Source of the DNA: an uncultured Gammaproteobacteria bacterium
Lineage (GTDB): Bacteria; Pseudomonadota; Gammaproteobacteria; Arenicellales; Poriferihabitantaceae
Reading direction: 5' to 3'
Assembly (NCBI GenBank): GCA_937992195.1
Contig: CALKKV010000064.1
Span: 1-40,433 of the forward strand
Length of the DNA stretch: 40,433 nucleotides
Below are positions 16,196-25,695 of the stretch, in pieces (the first letter of the stretch is position 1; each line of letters opens with the position of its first letter). The position numbers and the translations under genes are program-made. Below the pieces are notes generated by a model. It saw nothing but the letters and a program-made list of their open reading frames with translations. It was not told the DNA's origin and made no database searches.

Positions 16196-16981
16196 ATGAC
16201 GGTTTACTTTATCGGCGCTGGTCCGGGCGATCCTGATCTGATCACGGTCAAGGGACAAAGGCTGATTGCACAATGTAATGTGCTGCTTTATGCCGGATCA
16301 CTGGTTCCTTTGGAAATTTTGCAGGGTGCTCCCAAAGACGCATTGATTGAAGACACTGCATCCTTAAATCTCGACGAAATCATGGAACGCATCGCTGATG
16401 CCCATCTGCGCGGCGATGATATCGCGCGCGTACATTCAGGGGACCCGTCCATATACGGCGCCATCGGCGAACAAATGCGGCGGCTGGATGAACGAGAGAT
16501 ACCCTACGAGATTATTCCCGGGGTCACTGCTGCCAGCGCTTCAGCGGCAATGCTGAAAAAAGAATTTACGTTATCTGGTGTCAGTCAATCCGTGATTTAC
16601 ACCCGCTTCAGCGCCAAGACCCCAATGCCCGAACGTGAAAATCTGGGGGCGTTAGCGCAGCACGGCGCCACCCTGGCGATTCATCTTGGGGTTAGCCATA
16701 TTCACAGGATTGTCGATCAGCTTATCCCCCATTATGGAGAAAACTGTCCAGTGGCGGTTTGCTATCGAACCGGTTGGCCAGACCAGGATTATGTGACCGG
16801 CACACTGCATGATATTGTTCCAAAAGTGCGTGCCAAAAAATTCACACGCACGACATTAATTCTTGTCGGACATGTCCTCGATCCAGAGAACTTTGATGAT
16901 TCGTTTTTATACGATGAATCCAAAGCCCATATCTATCGACCGAAGGTTAAACCCGACACACCGCGACAGGTAAAACGATGA
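16196..16981 (+). CDS. cobM: Precorrin-4 C11-methyltransferase
   Basis: SAM-dependent methylation of C11. The 261 residues have the expected YFIGAGPGDPDLITVKGQRLI start, LLYAGSLVP, RVHSGDPSIYGAIGEQM (about residues 80-97), IPGVTAASASAAML and CYRTGWPDQDYVTGTL. The ribosome site AGGCAGGA precedes ATG 16196, and the gene ends in an ATGA overlap with cobW. This is the most conserved of the methylases and the assignment is safe; CbiF is the same enzyme in the anaerobic naming. Confidence 0.95.
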   Translation: MTVYFIGAGPGDPDLITVKGQRLIAQCNVLLYAGSLVPLEILQGAPKDALIEDTASLNLDEIMERIADAHLRGDDIARVHSGDPSIYGAIGEQMRRLDEREIPYEIIPGVTAASASAAMLKKEFTLSGVSQSVIYTRFSAKTPMPERENLGALAQHGATLAIHLGVSHIHRIVDQLIPHYGENCPVAVCYRTGWPDQDYVTGTLHDIVPKVRAKKFTRTTLILVGHVLDPENFDDSFLYDESKAHIYRPKVKPDTPRQVKR

Positions 16982-18069
16982 ATCTTGAAAAAATTCCGGC
17001 AACCATAGTAACCGGATTTCTCGGCAGTGGAAAAACCACTCTGCTCTCCAATATTATTCGCCAGGCAAAAGGAAAGCGCATTGCGGTTATTGTTAATGAA
17101 TTTGGCGAGTTGGATATCGACGCAGATCTGCTGCGTAGCTGTCCGATTGATTGCGAAGATGAAAATCAGGGCACAACATCCACCGGCTCCGCAGTACCAG
17201 AAGACGGCATATATGAACTCGCTAATGGCTGCATCTGCTGTACTGTCGAAGAAGAATTTCTCCCTGTGATGCAACAGCTGGTGGAGAGGCGGGAAGATAT
17301 CGACCACATCCTGATCGAAACTTCCGGGCTCGCTCTTCCGAAGCCTTTAGTACAAGCCTTTAACTGGCCGGAAGTTAAGCAGCACTGCACCGTGGATTCT
17401 GTCATCACCGTGGTAGACGGCCCCGCGGTTGCCGACGGCCGGATTGCGCATGACCCCGATAAAGTAGAAGCTCAACGGGCGGCAGATGACAGCCTTGACC
17501 ATGACCCATCGCTTCAAGAGTTACTGGAAGACCAGCTAACTTCTGCGGATATGATTATTATTAGCAAAGCAGATCTGATTCAGGACAAGCAAATTGCGCC
17601 AATTCAGGACGCGATTCGTCAACACGTGAAACCCGAAGTAAAACTTCTCGAAGTCAGCAACGGCGAGGTTGCCAGCGAGTTAATCATGGGTCTGTCATTT
17701 GCCTCAGAAGATCGGATCGAGCAGGTGCACACCCACCATGATCACCATCATGATCATGATGAAGAACACCAACACGCCCATGACGATTTTAATTCTGTAT
17801 CTATCTCTTTGGGAGAAGTCGATCCGGATAAAATATTAAGCGCGGTGAATAGTCTGGTAAACCAACATACGATTTATCGTGTTAAAGGATTTCTGGCTAT
17901 TCCAGATAAGCCTATGCGGCAGGTTTTTCAGGGTGTTGGCGACCGTGTCGACCAGTATTTTGACCGCATGTGGCAGGCCGATGAAAATCGCTACAGCAAG
18001 CTCGTCTTCATCGGCAAGGATCTAGAAGAAGCTGTGCTGCGGCGCGCAGTCGAGCCAGCGGTTTATTAG
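16978..18069 (+). CDS. cobW: CobW-family GTPase, cobalt-handling
   Basis: A 363-residue G3E-family GTPase thought to deliver cobalt to the aerobic chelatase. The P-loop is GFLGSGKT at residues 13-20. The conserved metal-site CXCC is Cys85, Cys87 and Cys88 in NGCICC. SKADLI is the base-recognition motif. A His/Asp-rich stretch lies at about residues 244-265 (coding bases 17728-17785) between the GTPase and C-terminal CobW_C domains, a likely metal-collecting loop. Its position directly before cobN and after cobM supports the true CobW role rather than a zinc-homeostasis paralogue. Confidence 0.93.
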   Translation: MNLEKIPATIVTGFLGSGKTTLLSNIIRQAKGKRIAVIVNEFGELDIDADLLRSCPIDCEDENQGTTSTGSAVPEDGIYELANGCICCTVEEEFLPVMQQLVERREDIDHILIETSGLALPKPLVQAFNWPEVKQHCTVDSVITVVDGPAVADGRIAHDPDKVEAQRAADDSLDHDPSLQELLEDQLTSADMIIISKADLIQDKQIAPIQDAIRQHVKPEVKLLEVSNGEVASELIMGLSFASEDRIEQVHTHHDHHHDHDEEHQHAHDDFNSVSISLGEVDPDKILSAVNSLVNQHTIYRVKGFLAIPDKPMRQVFQGVGDRVDQYFDRMWQADENRYSKLVFIGKDLEEAVLRRAVEPAVY

Positions 18070-18102
18070 CGCGGAAATTTTTCAGCGCCGGAATGCAATC
18101 CC

Positions 18103-21100
18103 ATGCATCTGCTTGCCGCAAGACCTGGAGGATTTGTTGACGATGAAGGCATTGTTGACCTGCAACAAACGCCTGCTGATATCGTTATTCTATCAGCGCA
18201 GGACACCTCTTTAGGACTACTGGCAACGGTAGCGGAAACGCTGCCTGCAGACTATCCGTCAATTCGTCTTGCCAACACAATCCATCTTTCCAAAGCGGCA
18301 GCCTTTGATCTTTACGCCAGCCAGGTTTTAGAAACCGCGAAAGTGGTAATCGTCTCTATGCTAGGGGGACGCGGTTACTGGACCTATGGGATAGAAAGAC
18401 TTTTCGAGCTGGCAACCATTCATGGTTTTTCTCTGGTCATCGTGCCAGGGGACGATCAACCAGATGAAGATCTGTTTGAAACATCGAATTGTGATTCGGA
18501 AGTGGTTGATCTGATTTGGCGATATTTACGTTATGGCGGCGTTGAAAACACCCGACATCTTTACGCCTTCATTGAAGACACATTTTTCGATAAACAGCTT
18601 GGCAATTGGGCACCACCCAAAGCACTACCCTCATGTGTCTTGTATCAGGCTGGAGGCAAGGAGATCACTTTAAGCGAGTGGCAGTCCCGCAAATCCTCCG
18701 ACAAACCCACGGCGGCCCTTCTGTTCTATCGCTCGCATCTACAAAGTGGTAATACCAAGGCATTCGACGACTTTATACAGTTACTCCAACGTAAGTTTAA
18801 TGTTATTGCGATTTCCACACTATCGCTAAAAGATCGCAGCTGTCTCGAGACGGTTAATCTGCTCTTGGACTCGTCTGACTGCCAAATTGTCATCAACACC
18901 ACCAGCTTTTCTCAACATGTCGAAGGAAACGCCGCGTTATCTTCGTCACCGCAGCTGCAACAGCCCACTTTGTTTGAACGAAACATTCCGGTAATTCAAG
19001 CGATTGTTGCCGCGAGCAGTGAACAGGATTGGCTCGATAACGCCCAAGGTTTAAGGGCTAGGGATATTGCCATGAACGTAGCGCTGCCTGAATTTGACGG
19101 GCGCATTATTAGTCGAGCAATCTCGTTCAAAGAATTAGCCTACCGAAGCGAGCGAACCCAGATGGATATTGTGCGCTATCAGTTACATAGGGAGCGTGCA
19201 GAGTTTGTCAGCGAGCTGGCATGTAAATGGTCGCGGCTGGCGATAAAATCCAATGAGGAGAAAAAGATCGGATTGATCCTTGCAAACTACCCGACCAAAG
19301 ACGGCAGAATCGGAAATGGCGTCGGTCTGGATACGCCAGCCTCCACCGTAAATATTCTGCGCGCATTGGAAGACGCCGGTTATCAAACAACATTACTGCC
19401 GGAGAACGGGGACACGCTGATTTCAAAATTACTCGAGGGCGCAACTAATGACCTCGATAAGATATCTACTAAACCCGCAGAACAAAGTCTTGACCTGCAA
19501 ACCTACAACAAATATTTCACCGAACTACCGGTCTCTGTACAACAGGCGGTATTGGATCGCTGGGGAGAACCGCATCAAGACCCAAAATTTCGCCAGGGTC
19601 GGCTAATTATCTCTGGCATCCGTTTTGCCCATCTCTTTGTCGGTATCCAACCAGCCCGAGGATTCAATGTCGATGTCGCGGCTAACTATCATGACCCAGA
19701 TCTGGTGCCGCCCCATGGCTATCTCGCCTTCTACTTTTGGCTGCGTCACATTTTTAAAATAGATGCCATCGTCCACATTGGTAAACACGGAAACCTGGAA
19801 TGGCTGCCAGGAAAAAGTGTTGGATTGGCAAATACCTGCTGGCCGGACATTGCATTAGGCGCTCTTCCGCACCTATACCCTTTTATTGTGAATGACCCTG
19901 GAGAAGGTGCACAGGCCAAACGCCGCACCCAGGCTGTGATCATTGACCACCTGATGCCGCCGATGGCGAGAGCCGAGAGCTATGGCCCTATGGCTGAGCT
20001 TGAAAGGTTGGTAGACGAACTGTATCTCGCCGCAGGTCTCGATCCGGCGAGAGAAAATTTATTGAAGAAGCAAATTGTAACGCTACTGATTGACTCAAAC
20101 CTCGATCAGGAGATCGGTGTGCAAACAGACGCAGATCAGGACGCACTTTTGGGAGAGATCGACACTTATTTATGCGACCTTAAAGAAGCACAGATCCGCC
20201 ATGGATTGCACCAGCTTGGCGATATAGGCGCTGAAGACAAACTAGCCGAAACTTTGGTAGCGCTCACTCGGCTGCCGCGAGGAGAACAGGTCAACGATCT
20301 CGGACTGCTCCACGCCATCTGTCATGACCTCAAGTTATCTAACGGCAAAGAATTGTTTAACCCGCTGGACTTTGAACCGTCCGCGAGCTGGACCGGCGAT
20401 AAACCCGAGTTACTGAATTCTGCAACAGACCTTCCCTGGAGAAATGAAGCCCAGGCAAGGGAAAAACTGGAAGCATTTGCACTATCGCTGATGCAAAACT
20501 TACTTGACCATGGCACTGTTGACACTGAACTTTCGTCTACCGCGGCATTACTCCAGCACATTCAACAAACCGTTCTGCAGGCATTGCATCGATCCGGAGA
20601 ACTGGAAATCAACAATCTGGTTGCCGCATTACACTGTCAGTTTGTCGCTGCAGGGCCGAGCGGAGCGCCAACCCGCGGCAGACTAGACGTGCTGCCAACG
20701 GGCAGAAACTTCTATTCGCTTGATACCCGTTCCATTCCGACTAAAACAGCATGGACCCTGGGGCAACAATCGGCCGACCGATTGATTCAACGTCATCTGC
20801 AGGACCATGGCGATTACCCCGACCAGCTTGGGCTTTCAGTTTGGGGCACGTCAACAATGCGAACCGGAGGCGATGATATTGCGCAAGGTCTCGCATTGAT
20901 GGGCGTTAGACCGGTTTGGGCTGAAGGGTCCAACCGAGTTGTAGATATTGAGGTGATTCCAGGTTTTCAATTAGGCCGACCGCGGGTTGATGTCACCTTG
21001 CGTATATCGGGGTTTTTTCGTGACGCTTTTCCAAACGTTGCCAGGTTGTTCGATCTGGCTGCACAAACGCTCGCAGACCTGGAAGAGCCGGGAGACAGTA

Positions 21101-21906
21101 ATCGCATCCGCAAACATATCGAGGCTGATATTGCCGAAAAGATTCAACAAGGGCTAGAACCCGTTGAAGCAAAAACCCAAGCAAGATTTCGTGTATTCGG
21201 CTCTAAACCAGGGAGCTACGGCGCGGGACTTCAAGGATTGATCGACGAAAGAGTGTGGAACAATAGAGCCGACCTGGCAAAGGCATATGTGAATTGGGGA
21301 GGCTACAGCTATAGTCAAAATAGTTTTGGCCAGCCGGCATTTCAGGCATTCGAGCAACGGCTCGGCCAAATCAAAGCGGTCGTTCAGAATCAAGATAACC
21401 GCGAGCACGACCTCCTGGATTCTGATGACTACTATCAATTTCAAGGCGGAATGGCGAATGCGGCTGAGGTTTTGAGCGGTCAGCAACCGGCAATCTACCA
21501 TGGAGATCACTCCAATCCAGCCAAGCCAGTGGTGCGTACGCTAAAGGAGGAGCTTAACCGGGTGATGCGTTCTCGCGTACTCAATCCAAAATGGATTCAA
21601 GCAATGCAGCAACACGGTTATAAAGGTGCGTTTGAAATGGCGGCAACGGTTGATTATTTGTTTGCATACGATGCCACCACTGACCTAATCGACGACTACC
21701 AGTATGAAGCGGTCACCGACGCATTGCTGGACGACAAGGTGAATCGCGAATTTCTGGAAAAAGCGAACCCCCACGCCATGAAGGAAATGATCGAGCGTTT
21801 ATTGGAAGCACAACAGAGAGGGCTTTGGTCGGAGCCGGGAAGTTACCAAGAGACGCTCTCGGAAGATCTTGTCAAAATAGAAAGTAAGCTAGAGACCATG
21901 TCTTAA
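18103..21906 (+). CDS. cobN: Cobaltochelatase large subunit CobN
   Basis: A 1267-residue CobN, the large magnesium-chelatase-H-like subunit that binds hydrogenobyrinic acid a,c-diamide for ATP-dependent cobalt insertion. The length is typical. Landmarks: MLGGRGYWTYGIERLF in the N-terminal part, LANYPTKDGRIGNGVGLDTPAS in the middle (read in parts), HIGKHGNLEWLPGKSVGLA (about residues 558-576), PPMARAESYGPMAELE, and a C-terminal block with SVWGTSTMRTGGDDIAQGLALMG and FRVFGSKPGSYGAGLQGLID. The partner ATPase subunits CobS and CobT (or ChlI/ChlD substitutes) are not in the window and must be encoded elsewhere. It is the last gene before a strong terminator. Confidence 0.96.
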   Translation: MHLLAARPGGFVDDEGIVDLQQTPADIVILSAQDTSLGLLATVAETLPADYPSIRLANTIHLSKAAAFDLYASQVLETAKVVIVSMLGGRGYWTYGIERLFELATIHGFSLVIVPGDDQPDEDLFETSNCDSEVVDLIWRYLRYGGVENTRHLYAFIEDTFFDKQLGNWAPPKALPSCVLYQAGGKEITLSEWQSRKSSDKPTAALLFYRSHLQSGNTKAFDDFIQLLQRKFNVIAISTLSLKDRSCLETVNLLLDSSDCQIVINTTSFSQHVEGNAALSSSPQLQQPTLFERNIPVIQAIVAASSEQDWLDNAQGLRARDIAMNVALPEFDGRIISRAISFKELAYRSERTQMDIVRYQLHRERAEFVSELACKWSRLAIKSNEEKKIGLILANYPTKDGRIGNGVGLDTPASTVNILRALEDAGYQTTLLPENGDTLISKLLEGATNDLDKISTKPAEQSLDLQTYNKYFTELPVSVQQAVLDRWGEPHQDPKFRQGRLIISGIRFAHLFVGIQPARGFNVDVAANYHDPDLVPPHGYLAFYFWLRHIFKIDAIVHIGKHGNLEWLPGKSVGLANTCWPDIALGALPHLYPFIVNDPGEGAQAKRRTQAVIIDHLMPPMARAESYGPMAELERLVDELYLAAGLDPARENLLKKQIVTLLIDSNLDQEIGVQTDADQDALLGEIDTYLCDLKEAQIRHGLHQLGDIGAEDKLAETLVALTRLPRGEQVNDLGLLHAICHDLKLSNGKELFNPLDFEPSASWTGDKPELLNSATDLPWRNEAQAREKLEAFALSLMQNLLDHGTVDTELSSTAALLQHIQQTVLQALHRSGELEINNLVAALHCQFVAAGPSGAPTRGRLDVLPTGRNFYSLDTRSIPTKTAWTLGQQSADRLIQRHLQDHGDYPDQLGLSVWGTSTMRTGGDDIAQGLALMGVRPVWAEGSNRVVDIEVIPGFQLGRPRVDVTLRISGFFRDAFPNVARLFDLAAQTLADLEEPGDSNRIRKHIEADIAEKIQQGLEPVEAKTQARFRVFGSKPGSYGAGLQGLIDERVWNNRADLAKAYVNWGGYSYSQNSFGQPAFQAFEQRLGQIKAVVQNQDNREHDLLDSDDYYQFQGGMANAAEVLSGQQPAIYHGDHSNPAKPVVRTLKEELNRVMRSRVLNPKWIQAMQQHGYKGAFEMAATVDYLFAYDATTDLIDDYQYEAVTDALLDDKVNREFLEKANPHAMKEMIERLLEAQQRGLWSEPGSYQETLSEDLVKIESKLETMS

Positions 21907-21940
21907 AGTAAAAGGTCACTAATTCAGATTGCTTACGCGC

Positions 21941-22012
21941 CCGGGTAATACATAAAAAAGGCCTTGTCTCTCAATGAGACAAGGCCTTTCGAAAAACTTA
22001 CCCGGCGTTTTT
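21941..22012. terminator. Nested, bidirectional terminator after cobN
   Basis: The inner hairpin is a perfect 14-base-pair stem (21957-21970 with 21976-21989, loop TCAAT). It is flanked by an outer inverted repeat, CCGGGTAA (21941-21948) with TTACCCGG (21998-22005), followed by TTTTT at 22008-22012 on the plus strand. On the minus strand the inner hairpin is followed by a six-T tract (complement of 21954-21959). The outer stem plus T-tract suits cobN, and the inner stem plus T-tract suits the minus-strand gene at 22053. Confidence 0.9.
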
Positions 22013-22052
22013 GTCAAACAAAAGCCTTTGTATAAACAATAACCGTTATCTC

Positions 22053-22394
22053 TTACAGAGACATCTGATTGGGTACGCCAGCTAAAACTGGTGACATAAC
22101 GATGAAGCCCAAATCTTTATCCGTCTCTTCATCATCGTCAGAGTCGTTGATCTTAGCGAACAAATCATGAGCGGCTTTAAAAAACTGCAGTTTGTTCTGA
22201 GGAATACCGACAACAGCTGATCGAATAGAAGTTAACATTTCGTCGTTAGCATACTTCGCATCCATACTATCGAGGAACCTTAAAGTGCTCCCGACGTGCG
22301 CGTCGAATTGAAACTCCTCTGGAAACTCAATACTATGAACTGTTTTGTTTACTAGAACTGCTAATCTTTGTAACTCTTTGCTGTTGATCGTCAT
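22053..22394 (-). CDS. Orphan 113-residue acidic protein, unknown function
   Basis: No family recognised. The protein has no cysteine, a probably helical N-terminal two-thirds (LQRLAVLVNKTVHSIEF; SIRSAVVGIPQNKLQFFKAAHDLFAKI), then a very acidic linker (NDSDDDEETDKD, about residues 83-94) and a hydrophobic C-terminal tail of about 19 residues containing LGFIVMSP and LAGVPNQ. It starts at ATG 22394 with GAG about nine bases upstream. It is a single-gene unit whose transcript would end in the shared hairpin at 21941-22012. The acidic hinge before a short hydrophobic tail is reminiscent of a leader/core layout, but no modification enzyme gene is adjacent, so this remains only a resemblance. Confidence 0.65.
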   Translation of the reverse strand: MTINSKELQRLAVLVNKTVHSIEFPEEFQFDAHVGSTLRFLDSMDAKYANDEMLTSIRSAVVGIPQNKLQFFKAAHDLFAKINDSDDDEETDKDLGFIVMSPVLAGVPNQMSL

Positions 22395-22661
22395 TTTAAT
22401 TTCTCACTTTTAAAAATTGTTTGGGGTTTCAAAGCAAGCTTTTACTGCGTCTTAGGCTTTGCTTTCATGATGGTTAACAGTATCTCACCCGAGCACTGAA
22501 CCAATTCTGAAACAAAACTGAATCATTGATGAATTCAAAAAATCTTTGATTTATCCGGTTGTTAGCGCAGAGAAATACGCCTTTTGTTGACAACATAGAG
22601 AATGACCCCATTGTTCTAAAGTGAAAATAATCTTGTATTCGCTAAATTTACGGCCAAAGAC
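22395..22661. promoter_or_regulatory. Divergent intergenic region between the orphan gene and the DCC-protein gene
   Basis: It holds an inverted repeat AAAGCAA (22431-22437) with TTGCTTT (22459-22465), in the presumed leader of the minus-strand gene. A TTGACA also occurs near 22594, upstream of the plus-strand gene, but without a convincing -10 box at 16-18 bases. No coding frame of note was seen. Confidence 0.3.
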
Positions 22662-23054
22662 ATGAATAGCCCACGCAGTAATTCTCTCAACCACGCAAGC
22701 CTGATCGTTTATTTTGACGGCGACTGCCCGCTCTGCCGCCGAGAGATTGCTTTTTTCCGGAAACGAGAAGCGCCCGGCCGGATACACTGGATCAATATTT
22801 GTGACTCCTCTGAGGACGGCTTAGGAGCCAATCTGAGTCGTTGCGATGCCATGAAGCGATTCACTGTGCGCAAATCAGACGGCTCACTTTTGTCTGGCGC
22901 CCCGGCCTTTGTTGAAATGTGGAAACTGACACCAGGATTTAGCTGGCTCGGTCACCTGGGGCAATATAAGTCGATTGGAATAATATTAGAGATGCTTTAT
23001 CGTGGTTTTCTTAAAATCAGACCGCAGTTACAGCGCCTTTTTAAAAAGGCCTAG
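22662..23054 (+). CDS. DCC-family thiol-disulfide oxidoreductase-like protein (DUF393)
   Basis: A 130-residue protein with the DUF393 hallmark DGDCPLC (CXXC, about residues 20-26) after a short beta strand (LIVYFDG), giving a thioredoxin-like redox motif. RREIAFFRKRE and the segment GAPAFVEMWKLTPGFSWLG also fit. Biochemical roles in this family are poorly known; a cytoplasmic thiol-redox role is inferred from the motif. It stands alone between divergent and convergent neighbours, 20 bases from the end of cobD on the other strand. Confidence 0.82.
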   Translation: MNSPRSNSLNHASLIVYFDGDCPLCRREIAFFRKREAPGRIHWINICDSSEDGLGANLSRCDAMKRFTVRKSDGSLLSGAPAFVEMWKLTPGFSWLGHLGQYKSIGIILEMLYRGFLKIRPQLQRLFKKA

Positions 23055-23074
23055 TGCTCTTTGCCCTGTCGTGG

Positions 23075-24025
23075 TCAGATAACAGCTGTTGATCTCAACA
23101 GCGCAATCAAAATTATCATTGGCAACCAGAGTAAGAGACTCTTACCAACCAGTATAATCGTCCGCTCGATATCTGCTGCAACTGCTGGTGCCCCTGCGCC
23201 CAACCAAGGCTTTTCCTTTAACACGCCATCGTAAAATGTCGGACCGCCAATTTTAGTTTCTAAGGCGCCAGCGCCAGCCGCCATCACCACGCCAGCATTG
23301 GGACTTGGATGGGAACCTACCTGAGATATCCAGCAGCGAAACGCAGATTGGGACGCACCCACAATGGCGTAGCCAAATGCGGTCAAACGCGCGGAAAGAA
23401 ACCCGAGCACGTCATCCATTCGAGCAGAAAATTTACCGAACCGTTCGTATCGTTCTGTACGATATCCCCACATCGCGTCCAGTGTGTTTATCAGGCGATG
23501 CAATAGCGCTCCAGCTGGACCCAGCAAGGCATACCAAAAAAGCGAGGCGAACAAAGAATCATGTCCATTTTCCAATACTGATTCCACCGTTGAAGCCGCC
23601 ACCTGTTTATCGCTAAGATTTTTGGTATCACGGCTCACGATTTTAGCGAGTTGCGCACGCGCAGCATCCAGATTTCCTTTCACCAGAGGCGTTGAGATCG
23701 CACGCGCATGCTGTTGCAAACTTTGCCACCCAATAACAAACCAAAGCACCAGGCAGTCAAATAAAATAGAGAGACTCATCACTGAGGACACATGACAGTC
23801 AATAACGATGACCAAGACAACAGGAGGCATCACCAACATCATTGTCGCCACAAAGCCAGATAACACGGTTGCGTTGTGATCGGAGTTGAACCAGCGCTCA
23901 GTTCGGGAAGCTGCATTGCCAAACCAGATCAACGGATGGATTCTGGGTTCTCCAAAAAGCCGGTCTATCAGTAGAGCGAGTAAAGCAACCAATACCGGTT
24001 TCAAGATCACGAGCAAGGCTATCAT
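23075..24025 (-). CDS. cobD: Adenosylcobinamide-phosphate synthase
   Basis: Inner-membrane enzyme (CbiB/CobD) that attaches (R)-1-aminopropan-2-ol phosphate or the equivalent to adenosylcobyric acid. It has 316 residues and several membrane spans. [17 protein letters not shown] follows the first span, and the conserved block with [23 protein letters not shown] and [20 protein letters not shown], then [16 protein letters not shown], is present. It starts at ATG 24025, four bases inside the end of cobQ, so the two are translationally coupled. Confidence 0.93.
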   Translation of the reverse strand: MIALLVILKPVLVALLALLIDRLFGEPRIHPLIWFGNAASRTERWFNSDHNATVLSGFVATMMLVMPPVVLVIVIDCHVSSVMSLSILFDCLVLWFVIGWQSLQQHARAISTPLVKGNLDAARAQLAKIVSRDTKNLSDKQVAASTVESVLENGHDSLFASLFWYALLGPAGALLHRLINTLDAMWGYRTERYERFGKFSARMDDVLGFLSARLTAFGYAIVGASQSAFRCWISQVGSHPSPNAGVVMAAGAGALETKIGGPTFYDGVLKEKPWLGAGAPAVAADIERTIILVGKSLLLWLPMIILIALLRSTAVI

Positions 24026-25521
24026 TTAGTCTCTTGAGTAACCTGTACACCGGAGACCAACAACAGCTTTTCGACGTCCAAAGACTGTCCCAACATAGCG
24101 GCAACACGGTCGATCTGCTGATCGCAAAAACCATCGTAGTCGAACAAGGGAGAGTCAGACAAACCTGCCCAAGACAGTAATTCCTGACATGCCTCCGGTT
24201 GGTCAAACAATCCGTGTAAATAGCTACACAATATTTGGTTATCGGCAGATACTGCCCCATCAAACCGGCCATCTTCCAAGACAACTGCAGGTCGGTTTAA
24301 ATCTTCGCCTGCCGTTTCTCCCATATGTATTTCGTATCCCTTAACCGGCGTTTGTTTACCAAATAATTGGCCGGTCACATTCTCTAATTGCTTGTGCGGA
24401 GATAAGGTTGTGGAAAAGGACATTAGGCCTAGTCCGGGTGAAGATCCTGCAGGCCCTTCAATACCATCAGGATCGTGGATTGATTCACCAATCATCTGAA
24501 AGCCACCACATATGCCGACAAGTTTCCCACCATAACGCAAGTGACGTCCGATCGCTTCTGGCCATTTATTTTCCCGCAGCCACGCTAAATCACTGACTGT
24601 GCTTTTACTGCCAGGCAAAATCATAAGATCACAGGGAGGTATCGGCTCCCCAGCCTCAACAAATTGGAGACTGACCAACGGGTTTAATCGCAATACATCA
24701 AAATCCGTGTGATTGCTGATACGCGGAATCCGTGGCACCACCACTCTTAGTTTATTCTCAAACTTTTCCTCGGATCCGATTGATCTTTTATCAACCGCAT
24801 CTTCCGCTTCAATATGCAAACCGTGAAGGAACGGCAGAACACCGAGCGTTGGAATATTCGTTTTCTCCGTCAACCATTCGACACCAGGTTCCAGTAGCTT
24901 GAGATCACCTCGAAAGCGATTGATCACAAACCCCTTGATTAATGCCTGCTCCTCGGGTGCAAGACAATCGACGGTTCCGGTTAAATGCGCGAACACTCCG
25001 CCGCGATCGATATCAGCAACCAAAATGACGGTGCAGTTTATAGCCGTTGCAAAACCCATATTGGCGATATCATTTTCGCGCAGGTTGATCTCGGCAGGAC
25101 TTCCGGCGCCCTCGATAACTACCACATCTACTTCAGCTGCCAAACGCCGATACGACTCCAGCGCATACTGCATCGCCTCCTTTTTAAAGTCATGGTATTC
25201 CACCGCATCTTTATTGCCAATTGAATGCCCGTGAATAATCACCTGCGCCCCCTTGTCACTATTTGGTTTGAGTAAAATCGGATTCATATCGGTATGTGGC
25301 GGGATGCCACATGCCTGCGCCTGCACTGCCTGGGAACGCCCAATCTCTCCACCATTGACGGTGACAGCACTATTCAAAGCCATGTTCTGCGGCTTGAATG
25401 GTGCGACGCGATAACCAAGATTGCGCAACAGTCTGCATAACCCGGCGACAAGAACACTCTTTCCTGCATTGGATGTGGTGCCTTGCACCATAATGGCCGG
25501 GGTTTGAATAGGGCTGCTCAA
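24022..25521 (-). CDS. cobQ: Adenosylcobyric acid synthase (glutamine-hydrolysing)
   Basis: Amidates side chains b, d, e and g of adenosylcobyrinic acid a,c-diamide. The 499 residues run from TTG 25521. The ATP-binding domain begins [12 protein letters not shown] (residues 11-22) with [10 protein letters not shown]; the glutaminase domain has the nucleophile Cys338 in GICGG and His436 in SYLHGLFD. The first ATG in frame (25491) would remove ten residues that are normally present ahead of the P-loop, so TTG is preferred although no strong ribosome site is seen. It is divergent from pxpB with about 170 bases between the starts. Confidence 0.94.
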   Translation of the reverse strand: MSSPIQTPAIMVQGTTSNAGKSVLVAGLCRLLRNLGYRVAPFKPQNMALNSAVTVNGGEIGRSQAVQAQACGIPPHTDMNPILLKPNSDKGAQVIIHGHSIGNKDAVEYHDFKKEAMQYALESYRRLAAEVDVVVIEGAGSPAEINLRENDIANMGFATAINCTVILVADIDRGGVFAHLTGTVDCLAPEEQALIKGFVINRFRGDLKLLEPGVEWLTEKTNIPTLGVLPFLHGLHIEAEDAVDKRSIGSEEKFENKLRVVVPRIPRISNHTDFDVLRLNPLVSLQFVEAGEPIPPCDLMILPGSKSTVSDLAWLRENKWPEAIGRHLRYGGKLVGICGGFQMIGESIHDPDGIEGPAGSSPGLGLMSFSTTLSPHKQLENVTGQLFGKQTPVKGYEIHMGETAGEDLNRPAVVLEDGRFDGAVSADNQILCSYLHGLFDQPEACQELLSWAGLSDSPLFDYDGFCDQQIDRVAAMLGQSLDVEKLLLVSGVQVTQETK

Positions 25522-25695
25522 AATTCAAGAACCAGAAGAAAAAAAGTTTTAGCGCAGTATTATCATATAGTCCACGTACTGCGCGAAGTAAGGGCTACGA
25601 CCATAAATGAACTATCACACCCTATTTTCGTTGCTTATCTCTCTTGTCAACGAAAGGTCTTGAGTGATTGGACGCTTCTTGTTTCAATCAAGCCC

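Noticed and set aside
25483..25695. Upstream extension of pxpB
   Set aside because: The extra 71 residues overlap the start of cobQ on the other strand and have no similarity to the family, which begins at the DAGDCG region soon after ATG 25696.
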